Below are positions 47,648-55,431 of a stretch of 64,000 nucleotides of DNA, one piece after another. The translations under genes and the position numbers were made by a program. Location: positions 1-64,000 of the forward strand of contig DAOTXS010000076.1 of NCBI GenBank assembly GCA_034435055.1, read 5' to 3'. The notes under the pieces were generated by a model. The model had not been told where the DNA came from. It was given only the letters and a program-made list of their open reading frames with translations, and ran no database searches. The stretch is from DAOTXS01 sp034435055 (GTDB taxonomy: Bacteria > Chloroflexota > Anaerolineae > UBA4142). Each line of letters starts with the position of its first letter. Positions within the stretch are counted from its first letter, which is position 1.

Positions 47648-48250
47648 ATGATGCAAACTGAAGCTGGCACCATTTACAGACAACGTTTTTTGCGCAAAGA
47701 TGTCGGTGTAGCAATTGTGGTGTTCGTCGCGCTCGCGCTTGGCTTGCTTTTACGAATGCAAGCGACGAACCGTACGACGATGTTCAAAGATCAGGACACC
47801 GGTTTTTCATTGGCGTACCCGGTAACCTGGGGCAGTGTGGAATCGCTGCAAACGGTTTTGCTCAAAGTCGAAAACCCGCAAACGGCTTCGGCGTACAAAA
47901 CAAATTTGACCGTCGAGTCGCGCGATCTCGATCCGCAAAAACCGCCGACGCTGCAACAATTAGTGGATCGGCGCGTGGCGCAACGCGGCGTGTTGACGGC
48001 GTACCATTTCTTGTCGAATAGCCCGGCGACGGTTGGCGGCGCAAAAGCGGAACGCCTTGAGTACGCGTTCGCCGTGCAACCGATCGATCAGCCGCGCCGC
48101 GCATCGTTGCCGGTCGTCGTGCACGCGCTCGAGTACATTGTCGTTGGCAAAACCAGTGTGTTTTACATCACGCTCGCCGCGCCGGAAAACGAATTTGAAA
48201 AAGCGCGCGCGCAAATGGATCAGATCGTTCAAACGGTGACAGTGCCATGA
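47648..48250 (+). CDS. Membrane-anchored PsbP-like protein
   Basis: 200 residues: one N-terminal membrane helix (~20-40) and an external domain starting F-K-D-Q-D-T-G-F-S-L-A-Y-P-V-T-W, a wording shared by PsbP/DUF1795-like lipoproteins and anchored proteins. Ends with I-V-Q-T-V-T-V-P. GAGGTC upstream of the ATG pair at 47648/47651. Its stop overlaps the next start (ATGA). Function unknown; likely coupled to the inhibitor-like gene. Confidence 0.6.
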   Translation: MMQTEAGTIYRQRFLRKDVGVAIVVFVALALGLLLRMQATNRTTMFKDQDTGFSLAYPVTWGSVESLQTVLLKVENPQTASAYKTNLTVESRDLDPQKPPTLQQLVDRRVAQRGVLTAYHFLSNSPATVGGAKAERLEYAFAVQPIDQPRRASLPVVVHALEYIVVGKTSVFYITLAAPENEFEKARAQMDQIVQTVTVP

Positions 48251-48762
48251 CAGAAAAAACTAAAACTCCCAAACCAAAACCTGCGCCGCCCGAAACGGAG
48301 TTGGCGTCGATTCCCAAAGGCGAACGCGCGAGCAAGTTGGAAGACAAAGCCGCGTCGCAGCGCAAACCGACGCCGCCCAAAATCGAAAAATTACAATTGC
48401 CGCTCGGCGCGTTCATTGCGTTTCGCAAAAGCGGCGGCTTGAAATTTTCGACGCGCGAAATTGTGATTTACCCGGACGGACGCGTGAGCATCGGTGGCGC
48501 CGATCCATCGAAAGAAGCGTACGCGCGCGCGCCGCGTCAATTGAACAACGCGCAAATTTTCGAGTTGCGCAAGTTGTTGGATCGCGCCGGCTTTTTCCGT
48601 TTGCCATCGGCAACCGGCAATCAGCCCCCCGACGCGTACGCGTACGAAATCGTTGCGCGGTTGGGTAATCGCTCCAATTTTGTCGAAGTATTCGATGGTA
48701 AAATTCCTGACGCGCTCAAACCCTTGATCGACAAATTGAGCGCGTGGTTGCCGAAGGAATGA
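48247..48762 (+). CDS. Emfourin-like M4 protease inhibitor
   Basis: 171 residues, no signal peptide; ~55 residues of Lys/Pro-rich N-terminus, then a domain with F-R-K-S-G-G-L, L-R-K-L-L-D-R-A-G-F-F-R-L-P, P-D-A-Y-A-Y-E-I-V-A-R and a final helix P-L-I-D-K-L. This order matches the protealysin inhibitor emfourin as recalled (Gly-Gly near the start, L-L-x-x-A-x-F-F-x-L-P, P-D-x-F-x-Y). Emfourin genes lie next to M4 proteases, as here. It probably blocks the protease of 44118-46670 before export; identity inferred from pattern only. Confidence 0.6.
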   Translation: MTEKTKTPKPKPAPPETELASIPKGERASKLEDKAASQRKPTPPKIEKLQLPLGAFIAFRKSGGLKFSTREIVIYPDGRVSIGGADPSKEAYARAPRQLNNAQIFELRKLLDRAGFFRLPSATGNQPPDAYAYEIVARLGNRSNFVEVFDGKIPDALKPLIDKLSAWLPKE

Positions 48763-48815
48763 TTCGTCGATGGGTCGTATGGTTTCATTGAACGGCTAGA
48801 CGTGAGAATGGCAAG

Positions 48816-49151
48816 ATGAAAACCAGAACATTGAAACGCACGACGCGACAAACGCGGTTCGTGCTACCCCAAGAACGCGTCGCCGATTTTTGCCGCCGCA
48901 ATCACATTGTAAAATTGTCACTCTTTGGCTCGCGACTGCGCGGCGATTTTCGTCGCGATAGCGATGTGGATTTGCTCGTCGAGTTCGCGCCAGAACACGT
49001 GCCCGGTTTCTTGCGCTTGGCGCGAATGGAACGCGAGCTGTCAGAGTTACTGGGCGGCAAAAAAGTGGATTTGCGGACGCCTGAAGACTTGAGCCGTTAT
49101 TTTCGCGACCACGTTGCCAAAACTGCCAAGATTCAATATGAACGCATCTGA
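48816..49151 (+). CDS. mntA: MNT-type nucleotidyltransferase, antitoxin of a HEPN/MNT pair
   Basis: 111 residues. L-F-G-S-R-L-R-G-D-F-R-R-D-S-D-V-D-L-L-V-E-F (residues ~35-58) is the minimal nucleotidyltransferase GSxxxG...SDxDL signature. In HepT/MntA systems this partner modifies the HEPN toxin by adding AMP and so silences it. Overlaps the HEPN gene by 14 bases. Tail ends with a basic Y-E-R. Confidence 0.85.
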   Translation: MKTRTLKRTTRQTRFVLPQERVADFCRRNHIVKLSLFGSRLRGDFRRDSDVDLLVEFAPEHVPGFLRLARMERELSELLGGKKVDLRTPEDLSRYFRDHVAKTAKIQYERI

Positions 49152-49479
49152 CACGATTCGACTACGGCACATGCTTGATGCGGCGCGCAAAGCAATCGCT
49201 TTTGTGAAGGGACGCGCGCGAAACGATCTCGATAAAGATGAGATGCTGACACTTTCACTCGTCAAGTGCATCGAAATTATCGGCGAAGCGGCAAGCAAGG
49301 TTTCGGACAAATGTCAAAAAGAATGCGCCGATATTCCTTGGGCTGACATTATCGGGATGCGAAATCGGCTCATTCACGCGTACTTTGACATCAACTTGAA
49401 CATCGTTTGGCAAACTGTCACGGATGAATTGCCGCCACTGGTTAGAGAATTGCAAGAAATTTTACCGCCCGAAAAATAA
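49138..49479 (+). CDS. hepT: HEPN-domain RNase-like toxin (HepT/DUF86)
   Basis: 113 residues from the ATG at 49138 inside the end of the MNT gene. Five-helix HEPN domain with the catalytic R-N-R-L-I-H-A-Y (Rx4HxY, ~residue 80) and I-E-I-I-G-E-A-A-S-K-V (~45), diagnostic for HepT-type toxins that cleave RNA. The pair is intact and may serve phage defence or stabilisation of the locus. Confidence 0.87.
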   Translation: MNASDTIRLRHMLDAARKAIAFVKGRARNDLDKDEMLTLSLVKCIEIIGEAASKVSDKCQKECADIPWADIIGMRNRLIHAYFDINLNIVWQTVTDELPPLVRELQEILPPEK

Positions 49480-49503
49480 CCAGCCGTCTCCCTTGAGATT
49501 CTA

Positions 49504-50454
49504 ATGTCCATTGCATTAATCAACCTTGATACCGGCACGACGCTTGAATTGACGCGCGATGCGCCGCGTCCCGCCCCCGATGGCGGTATTGTCTGGCTCG
49601 ATCTTTCTGCGCCGACCGCAGATGATTTGGGCTGGCTCGCGCGCGCATACAATTTTCATCCCCTCGCCCTCGAAGATTGCCGGCATTTTGATCAACGCGC
49701 CAAAGTCGAACCGTACGACGGCTATCTGTTTATTTCGGTCGATGCGGTTACGCGCGCCAACGGAGATTTGACCGCGCAGGAATTGGAAGTTTTTCTTGGC
49801 GCGGATTACTTGATCACCGTTCATCGCGAACCGCTTGCCGCGCTCGACGAGATGCGCGTACGTTGTGTGTCGGACAGCCGCACCGGCAAATATCGCGCCG
49901 ATATGCTCTTTTATCAAATTGTCGATCATATGGTGGATGCAATCTTTCCCTTGATCGACGAAATGGATGACGAGATCGACGACCTCGAAGATGAAATTTT
50001 GGCAAAGCCGACGCAAGCATCGTTGCAGCGATTGTTTGAACTCAAACGCCAACTGGTTTTCTTACGCAAGATTGTGGGACCGATGCGCGACGCGATGGAC
50101 GTGCTGGCGGACACCCGTTACGAATTCATCGATCCGCGCACCGCATTGTACTATCGCGACACGTACGATCATCTCGTCCGCATCTACGACCTCATCGAAA
50201 TTTCACGCGATTTGCTCGGCAACGCGCTCGATGCGTACTTGTCGAGCGTGTCGAATCGGTTGAACGAAGTGATGAAGCGGCTCACATTGCTGACGACGAT
50301 CTTTATGCCGATTTCATTTCTCGTCGGTTTCGGTGGAATGAACTTTGTGCAAATTCCGTTCGATAATCCGGTGGCGTTTGGGATTATGCTGGCGTTGTTG
50401 ATCGTCGTCCCGACCGGGATGTTGATGTGGTTTTGGCGAAGCAAGTGGGTGTAA
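49504..50454 (+). CDS. corA: CorA-family divalent cation channel
   Basis: 316 residues. Mg2+/Co2+ uptake across the inner membrane. N-terminal alpha/beta cytosolic domain, a long helix (residues ~150-265), two C-terminal membrane helices and the family filter motif G-G-M-N-F between them (F-L-V-G-F-G-G-M-N-F). Typical length. It precedes xdhC by 36 bases, a gap filled with a repeat. Confidence 0.93.
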   Translation: MSIALINLDTGTTLELTRDAPRPAPDGGIVWLDLSAPTADDLGWLARAYNFHPLALEDCRHFDQRAKVEPYDGYLFISVDAVTRANGDLTAQELEVFLGADYLITVHREPLAALDEMRVRCVSDSRTGKYRADMLFYQIVDHMVDAIFPLIDEMDDEIDDLEDEILAKPTQASLQRLFELKRQLVFLRKIVGPMRDAMDVLADTRYEFIDPRTALYYRDTYDHLVRIYDLIEISRDLLGNALDAYLSSVSNRLNEVMKRLTLLTTIFMPISFLVGFGGMNFVQIPFDNPVAFGIMLALLIVVPTGMLMWFWRSKWV

Positions 50455-50456
50455 AA

Positions 50457-50487
50457 AAGTAGGCAGAAGGCAGAAAGCGGTAGACAA
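50457..50487. repeat. GTAGGCAGAAGGCAGAAAGC repeat before xdhC
   Basis: Copy of the word type seen at 9762-9823, filling the corA-xdhC gap and ending just before the xdhC start, so its AGAAGG may be what serves as ribosome site. Confidence 0.55.
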
Positions 50488-50490
50488 TTG

Positions 50491-51261
50491 ATGGATGCAA
50501 TTTCGCAGGCGATAGTTGATGTTTTGCAAAACAACAAACCCGCCGCACTCGCCACAGTGGTGAAAACGCGCGGCGCAAGCCCGCGCAACGTTGGCGCAAA
50601 AATGATAGTCTTTCCCGATGGCGCGATTGTGGGTTCGATTGGCGGCGGCGAAATGGAACTGCGCGTCATCAACGCGGCGAAAGAATCACTTGCGGATGGA
50701 CAACCGCGTTATCTCGATATGACCTTGTCGAACGAAGAACGCGGCGACCCGATGATTTGCGGTGGCGAGATGGAAATTTTTGTCGAGCCGTTGCTTACCG
50801 CGCCGACGCTGGTTATCGTGGGCGCGGGGCACGTTGGCGCGGCGGTGGCGCAGTTAGGCAAACAGCTTGGCTTTCGCATCGTCGTGCTCGATGATCGACC
50901 GGATTTTGTAACGCCGACAAATTTTCCGCACGCGGATGAACGCATCGCCGGCGATATTGTCAAAGAGATTCAGCGATTAGAGATTACGCCGCAGACGTTT
51001 GTCGTTTTAGTAACGCGCGCGCACACGCTCGATGCGCAACTGCTCGGCGCGATAGTGGACAAGCCAGCGGCGTACATCGGAATGCTGGGAAGCAAGCGGC
51101 GTGTGATTACGGTGATGGACACCTTGAAGAAGCAAGGGGTGAGTGAAGCGGCACTTGCGCGCGTTCACGCGCCGATTGGGATTGAAATCCACGCCGAGAC
51201 GCCGGCGGAAATTGCGGTGAGTATTTTGGCGGAGATCATTCAAGCCAAAAGAAAAGCGTAA
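50491..51261 (+). CDS. xdhC: XdhC/CoxI-family molybdenum cofactor chaperone
   Basis: 256 residues from the ATG at 50491 (a TTG precedes it). XdhC binds molybdopterin cofactor, aids its sulfuration and hands it to xanthine dehydrogenase-family enzymes. The N-terminal R-G-A-S-P-R-x-x-G-A-K-M and G-S-I-G-G-G motifs and the Rossmann-like V-I-V-G-A-G-H-V-G-A-A-V-A (~110) with G-M-L-G-S-K-R-R (~190) are diagnostic. Its likely client is the fused hydroxylase at 39209-42259. Confidence 0.92.
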   Translation: MDAISQAIVDVLQNNKPAALATVVKTRGASPRNVGAKMIVFPDGAIVGSIGGGEMELRVINAAKESLADGQPRYLDMTLSNEERGDPMICGGEMEIFVEPLLTAPTLVIVGAGHVGAAVAQLGKQLGFRIVVLDDRPDFVTPTNFPHADERIAGDIVKEIQRLEITPQTFVVLVTRAHTLDAQLLGAIVDKPAAYIGMLGSKRRVITVMDTLKKQGVSEAALARVHAPIGIEIHAETPAEIAVSILAEIIQAKRKA

Positions 51262-51271
51262 GACAATTTTT

Positions 51272-51305
51272 GCATCTGCAGATTTTGCAGATTGCACAGA
51301 TTGTC
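51272..51305. repeat. CTGCAGATTTTGCAGATTGC-type repeat
   Basis: Tandem GCAGATT words after xdhC, related in wording to 34931-34988. Confidence 0.45.
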
Positions 51306-51327
51306 CATTCCCAATCGGATCAGATAA

Positions 51328-51368
51328 GAAAACTCGAACCATCATGCAAAAAGGACGGTTCGATTTTC
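51328..51368. terminator. Bidirectional terminator between xdhC and guaA
   Basis: TCGAACC (51334-51340) pairs with GGTTCGA (51357-51363), extended by GAAAA on the left and TTTTC plus a T-run on the right; it serves two convergent genes. Confidence 0.75.
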
Positions 51369-51410
51369 TTTTTCAATCTGAAATCTTAAAGCATCAATCG
51401 AAAATTACGA

Positions 51411-52955
51411 TCACTCCCACTCGATTGTCCCCGGCGGTTTGCTCGTGATGTCGTACACTACGCGATTCACGCCGCGCACTTGGTTGATGATGCGATTGCT
51501 GATGCGTGCCAGCACATCGTACGGCAGGCGCGCCCAATCCGCCGTCATTCCATCCACGCTTGTTACCGCGCGTACCGCGACCACGCTATCGTACGTTCGT
51601 CCATCGCCCATCACGCCGACGGTTTTCAACGGCGTGAGAATTGCAAAATATTGCCACACCTCACGTCCCAACCCGGCGCGCTCGATTTCCTCGCGCACGA
51701 TGGCATCCGCCGCGCGAAGCGTAGTCAATCGTTCTAGCGTAATCTCGCCGAGGATGCGCACCGCGAGACCCGGACCCGGGAACGGCTGACGATAAACCAC
51801 CTGCTCTGGCAAACCCAACTCCAAGCCCACCGCGCGCACTTCGTCTTTGAACAGATACCGCAACGGTTCGATCAACTCGAATTGCAAATCGTCCGGCAAG
51901 CCGCCAACGTTGTGATGCGTTTTGATTCTTGCCGCCGTGCTTTGCTCCGGCGCGCGCGACTCGATAACGTCCGGATACAACGTGCCTTGCGCGAGAAAAC
52001 GGATCGGTTTGTCGCTCGCGAGCGATGCGGCGGTTTCTTCAAACACACGCACGAATTCCGCCCCGATGATTCTACGCTTTTCTTCCGGCTCGATCACACC
52101 GCGCAATTTTTCAAGAAATCGATCGCGCGCGTCAACCGGCACAATTTCCAAGCGTTGGTCTCGAAACAACTCGATCACGGCGCGCGCTTCATCTTGCCGC
52201 AACATTCCGTGATCGACAAAGACACACACCAATTGCTCGCCAATCGCTTTGCCGACGAGTGTCGCCGCGACGGTGGAATCGACGCCGCCGGAGAGCGCGC
52301 ACAACACACGCGATTCGCCAACACGCGTACGAATTTGATCGACGGTTGTGGCGATGAACGATGTCGGCGTCCAATCGCCCCGGCATTCGCAGACATCGAA
52401 AACGAAATGGCGCAAGATATCGATACCGCGCGGCGTGTGAACCACTTCGGGATGAAATTGGAGCGCGAAGATTTTGCGCGCCGGGTTTGCCATCGCCGCG
52501 AACGGGCACGTGTCGCTGTGCGCGAGTTTGGTAAAGCCGGGCGGAAGTTGCGTAATCTGATCGCCGTGGCTCATCCAGACAGAAAGCGTTGATTCGAGAT
52601 TAGCAAAGAGCGATTCCGCTCGATCAACGTAAAGCGTGGCGGAACCGTACTCGCGATGATCGGATTTTTCCACGCGCCCCCCCAGGTTGTGCGCGAGGAG
52701 TTGCATTCCGTAGCAAATGCCCAGAATCGGCACATTGAGATCGAGCAGAAAATCGGACAGCGCGGGCGCACCGGGATCGTAGACGCTGTTGGGTCCGCCG
52801 GACAAGATGATGCCGCGCGGATTCAGTTTGAGAATCGCTTCGCGCGAAACATCGTGCGGCAGGATTTCGGAATAGATGTGGAGTTCGCGGATGCGCCGCG
52901 CGATCAGTTGCGTGTATTGCGAACCGAAATCGAGAATGACTAGAGTCTGATTCAC
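51411..52955 (-). CDS. guaA: GMP synthase (glutamine-hydrolysing)
   Basis: 514 residues, full length. Converts XMP to GMP. N-terminal class I glutamine amidotransferase (I-L-D-F-G-S-Q-Y-T-Q-L-I-A-R-R, nucleophile in G-I-C-Y-G-M-Q, H-x-E pair in F-H-P-E-V), PP-loop S-G-G-V-D-S-T-V (~225) and C-terminal dimerisation domain ending G-T-I-E-W-E. GTG start with TGGAG 9 bases upstream. Downstream of the xpt gene on the same strand, 80 bases apart, so both purine genes may be co-transcribed. Confidence 0.97.
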   Translation of the reverse strand: MNQTLVILDFGSQYTQLIARRIRELHIYSEILPHDVSREAILKLNPRGIILSGGPNSVYDPGAPALSDFLLDLNVPILGICYGMQLLAHNLGGRVEKSDHREYGSATLYVDRAESLFANLESTLSVWMSHGDQITQLPPGFTKLAHSDTCPFAAMANPARKIFALQFHPEVVHTPRGIDILRHFVFDVCECRGDWTPTSFIATTVDQIRTRVGESRVLCALSGGVDSTVAATLVGKAIGEQLVCVFVDHGMLRQDEARAVIELFRDQRLEIVPVDARDRFLEKLRGVIEPEEKRRIIGAEFVRVFEETAASLASDKPIRFLAQGTLYPDVIESRAPEQSTAARIKTHHNVGGLPDDLQFELIEPLRYLFKDEVRAVGLELGLPEQVVYRQPFPGPGLAVRILGEITLERLTTLRAADAIVREEIERAGLGREVWQYFAILTPLKTVGVMGDGRTYDSVVAVRAVTSVDGMTADWARLPYDVLARISNRIINQVRGVNRVVYDITSKPPGTIEWE

Positions 52956-52960
52956 AAAGA

Positions 52961-53033
52961 AATCTCCAAATCTGCCAAACGTGCCAAACCGACCTTTTGA
53001 CAGGTTTGGGATTTTGGCACGTTTGGCACATTT
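52961..53033. repeat. TGCCAAACGTGCCAAA inverted repeat
   Basis: TGCCAAACGTGCCAAA (52973-52988) and its complement (53013-53028), with a nested CCAAACC/GGTTTGG pair. Lies between xpt and guaA, overlapping the ribosome-site region of guaA. Confidence 0.75.
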
Positions 53034-53035
53034 GA

Positions 53036-53605
53036 TTATTCGATCACGATCTTGCCATCGTCCATATTCGTGATGACGGCGAGCGATTCGATGGGCACGT
53101 TGAGGTCGCGCGCGTTTTCGCGTCCGCGTTCGAATGTTTTTTCGACGACGGTGCCGATGCCCACCACGTGCGCGCCGACTTTTTCCGCCAGTCGCGCAAG
53201 CGCGGTAATCGTTTGCGCCGTTGCTAGAAAATCATCGATGACGAGGACGCGATCATTCGGACGCAGGTACTCTGTCGAAACCATTAGCTCAACCATCTTG
53301 CCGTGCGTGCGCGACCGACACGATTCTTTGACAATCGTGAAATCCATTGTGAGGGGCGGACTTTTGCGCGCAAAAACCAGTGGGATGCCCAACGCAAGGG
53401 CGGTGGCTAACGCCGGCGCGATGCCGCTCGTTTCGGCGGTCAAGATTTTCGTTGGACGCAAATGCACAAAGCGCCGCGCGAGTTCCAAGCCCACCCGTTG
53501 CATCAGCATCGGATCGATTTGATGGTTGAGGAATGAATCGACTTTTAAGATGCCGTTGCCAAGATTGCGACCTTCTTTAAGGATGCGTTCTTTCAATTCG
53601 TGCAT
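53036..53605 (-). CDS. xpt: Xanthine phosphoribosyltransferase
   Basis: 189 residues. Salvages xanthine to XMP, the substrate of the GuaA encoded next. The ATG at 53605 follows GGAGG by 7 bases; the longer frame upstream runs through the divergent tatA gene and is rejected. L-K-V-D-S-F-L-N-H-Q-I-D-P (~22-34), T-K-I-L-T-A-E-T-S-G-I-A-P-A (~53) and the PRPP loop V-L-V-I-D-D-F-L-A-T-A-Q-T (~125) identify the Xpt branch. No purine riboswitch was recognised in its leader. Confidence 0.93.
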   Translation of the reverse strand: MHELKERILKEGRNLGNGILKVDSFLNHQIDPMLMQRVGLELARRFVHLRPTKILTAETSGIAPALATALALGIPLVFARKSPPLTMDFTIVKESCRSRTHGKMVELMVSTEYLRPNDRVLVIDDFLATAQTITALARLAEKVGAHVVGIGTVVEKTFERGRENARDLNVPIESLAVITNMDDGKIVIE

Positions 53606-53684
53606 CGATGTGCCTCCGCCAACAAGATAGCGTAAGTATATCATAGATTTTGCCGGCGCAAGAATCGAGACGTCTTGGATGCAT

Positions 53685-53713
53685 TTGCCCATCGTCGTAA
53701 TGTGTGATAGAAT
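53685..53713 (+). promoter_or_regulatory. Promoter of tatA-1
   Basis: TTGCCC (53685-53690), 17-base spacer, TAGAAT (53708-53713). The stretch AATGTGTGATAGAATTT is shared with the promoter of tatA-2, so promoter and gene were duplicated together. Confidence 0.65.
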
Positions 53714-53767
53714 TTCAATTGACGGGGAACGTTGGCAGTCCCGTTGATTCAGAAAGGAGTGTTGGTA

Positions 53768-54043
53768 ATGCCATTTCATATTCAGCCCCAAGATTTGCTC
53801 ATCATCGCCATTGTAGCGCTGTTGCTCTTTGGACCGGCGCGCCTGCCTGAAATCGGCCGGGCGTTTGGCAGAACGATCAAAGAATTTCAGTCGGCGACGA
53901 AAGAGGCGACCCAGGGTTTTAGTCAAGAAATTTCGAAACCGGTCGAAGAACCGAAACCCGAAAACACGCTCACGTGCAAAGCGTGCGGCAAACCGATTCA
54001 AGCCGGCGCCAAGTTTTGCACCGAATGTGGCGCGGCGCAGTGA
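53768..54043 (+). CDS. tatA: TatA-like translocase subunit with C-terminal zinc ribbon, copy 1
   Basis: 91 residues from the ATG at 53768 (AAAGGAG box). Twin-arginine translocation subunit: N-terminal helix L-L-I-I-A-I-V-A-L-L-L-F-G-P with hinge F-G-P, amphipathic helix R-L-P-E-I-G-R-A-F-G-R-T-I-K-E-F. Unlike standard TatA, the acidic tail is followed by a zinc ribbon C-K-A-C-G ... F-C-T-E-C-G (residues ~68-90). The neighbouring copy has the same fusion, so it is not a chance event. Confidence 0.88.
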   Translation: MPFHIQPQDLLIIAIVALLLFGPARLPEIGRAFGRTIKEFQSATKEATQGFSQEISKPVEEPKPENTLTCKACGKPIQAGAKFCTECGAAQ

Positions 54044-54059
54044 GCCAAGTTCCAAAAAT

Positions 54060-54088
54060 TTGCGCGCCGTTCTAATGTGTGATAGAAT
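54060..54088 (+). promoter_or_regulatory. Promoter of tatA-2
   Basis: TAGAAT (54083-54088) with the weak -35 TTGCGC (54060-54065) 17 bases upstream; the core matches the tatA-1 promoter. Confidence 0.55.
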
Positions 54089-54140
54089 TTGATTGAGAAC
54101 GGCGTTCGACAATGCCGTCGATTTGAAAGGAGCATTCAAA

Positions 54141-54416
54141 ATGCCATTCGGGTTACAGCCCCTTCATTTGGTCGTCATCGCGGTGGTTGCCTTGATTCTT
54201 TTTGGACCGTCCCGTCTGCCTGAGATTGGACGCTCGTTGGGTAGAACGATCAAAGAATTCCAATCGGCTACCAAAGAGGCGACGCAGGGTTTTACGCAAG
54301 AAGTTACGCGGTCGGATGAAGTCAAGAAGGAAGAACCCAAGCTTACTTGCAAAAACTGTGGCAAGCCGGTTCCAGCCGGCGCCAAGTTTTGTGCTGAATG
54401 CGGCGCGGCACAGTAA
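54141..54416 (+). CDS. tatA: TatA-like translocase subunit with C-terminal zinc ribbon, copy 2
   Basis: 91 residues, same layout as copy 1: helix L-V-V-I-A-V-V-A-L-I-L-F-G-P, amphipathic helix with R-L-P-E-I-G-R-S-L-G-R-T-I-K-E-F, linker, then C-K-N-C-G ... F-C-A-E-C-G. The two proteins differ mainly in the first helix and linker. AAAGGAG box before the ATG. With tatC downstream this is a complete TatA/C system; no tatB is seen, as common outside Proteobacteria. Confidence 0.88.
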   Translation: MPFGLQPLHLVVIAVVALILFGPSRLPEIGRSLGRTIKEFQSATKEATQGFTQEVTRSDEVKKEEPKLTCKNCGKPVPAGAKFCAECGAAQ

Positions 54417-54504
54417 GCATCTCGGAAACTTGGGGCGATTGGCAGAAAAAAAGGGATGCCAACGAGGGCGTCCCTTTCTGTTTAACTGATGTTACGCGAT
54501 TGAT

Positions 54505-54612
54505 GTCATTTCGAGGGAGCGCAGCGACTGAGAAATCTCGTTTTCAGCGTATTGGTGAGATTTCTCGCTTTGCTCGAAACCCTGGCACTGCCCGTCAGGG
54601 CAAGTGTGACGC
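54505..54612. repeat. GTCATTTCGAG / GAGAAATCTC palindromic element before tatC
   Basis: TTTCGAG (54509-54515) with CTCGAAA (54573-54579), and GAGAAATCTC (54530-54539) with GAGATTTCTC (54557-54566), form a two-step hairpin. It has the same architecture as the priA insert but different wording. Confidence 0.75.
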
Positions 54613-54654
54613 TGCGTAAGGTGAATGTTTAATCCGGCGTAAGGGACTTTTTTC

Positions 54655-55416
54655 ATGGCACAAGAAAAACGCATGGGAGTTTTGGAACATCTGGAAGAAT
54701 TGCGGAGTCGTCTGATTATCGCGATCATCGCTATTTTGGTGACGACTTCGCTGGCGTATATTTTCTCCGACGCGATACTGGCATTTCTGCGCGCGCCAGC
54801 GGGCGAAATCAAATTACAAGCGCTCAGTCCACTCGACGGATTTATGATTCGCTTTCGCGTGGCGCTGTACGGCGGTATTGCACTCGCCGCGCCGATCTGG
54901 ATTTACCAACTCGTCCGCTATCTCGAACCCGCATTGTTGCCGCACGAAAAGAAATTCATCATCCCCGGCGTCATCGCCATGGTCATCTTGTTTTTACTCG
55001 GCAACACGTTTGGGTACGCGATGCTGTATAATATGATACCTTTCTTGATCAGCATGTTTGGCAGCGAGCTCCAATATTTGCCGAGTGCGGATCAGTACAT
55101 TTCATTCGTCGTTTATTTCCTCATTTCCACCGGCATTGCGTTCGAAATGCCCATTGTGATTCTGATTCTGGTGCGCTTGGGCTTGATCAAGCCAGCAACT
55201 TTGCGCAAGCAACGCAAAATTGCGTGGTTCATCATCTTTGTCTTTGCCGAACTGATTACGCCGGTCGCAGATCCGATCGTTGCGCCAACGGTCGTGATGT
55301 TGCCGATGATCCTGTTATTTGAGTTGGCGCTGTTCCTTGCCAAGTTCATCGCGCCCAAACCGGCGACACCGGCGCCGACACTTGCCCCGAAAGCTGATCC
55401 TCCCGCGACTGTTTGA
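54655..55416 (+). CDS. tatC: Sec-independent protein translocase TatC
   Basis: 253 residues, six membrane helices. Recognises twin-arginine signal peptides. The family start H-L-E-E-L-R-S-R-L (residues ~10-18), S-P-L-D-G-F (~57), P-I-W-I-Y-Q-L (~80) and F-E-M-P-I-V (~165) are present, and the C-terminus carries a Pro/Ala-rich tail. Separated from the tatA pair by a repeat element. Confidence 0.95.
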   Translation: MAQEKRMGVLEHLEELRSRLIIAIIAILVTTSLAYIFSDAILAFLRAPAGEIKLQALSPLDGFMIRFRVALYGGIALAAPIWIYQLVRYLEPALLPHEKKFIIPGVIAMVILFLLGNTFGYAMLYNMIPFLISMFGSELQYLPSADQYISFVVYFLISTGIAFEMPIVILILVRLGLIKPATLRKQRKIAWFIIFVFAELITPVADPIVAPTVVMLPMILLFELALFLAKFIAPKPATPAPTLAPKADPPATV

Positions 55417-55431
55417 GTCAAGTGAGTTGCA

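Noticed and set aside
53606..53767. Purine riboswitch upstream of xpt
   Set aside because: The conserved purine-aptamer loops were not recognised; the region is explained by the divergent tatA promoter.
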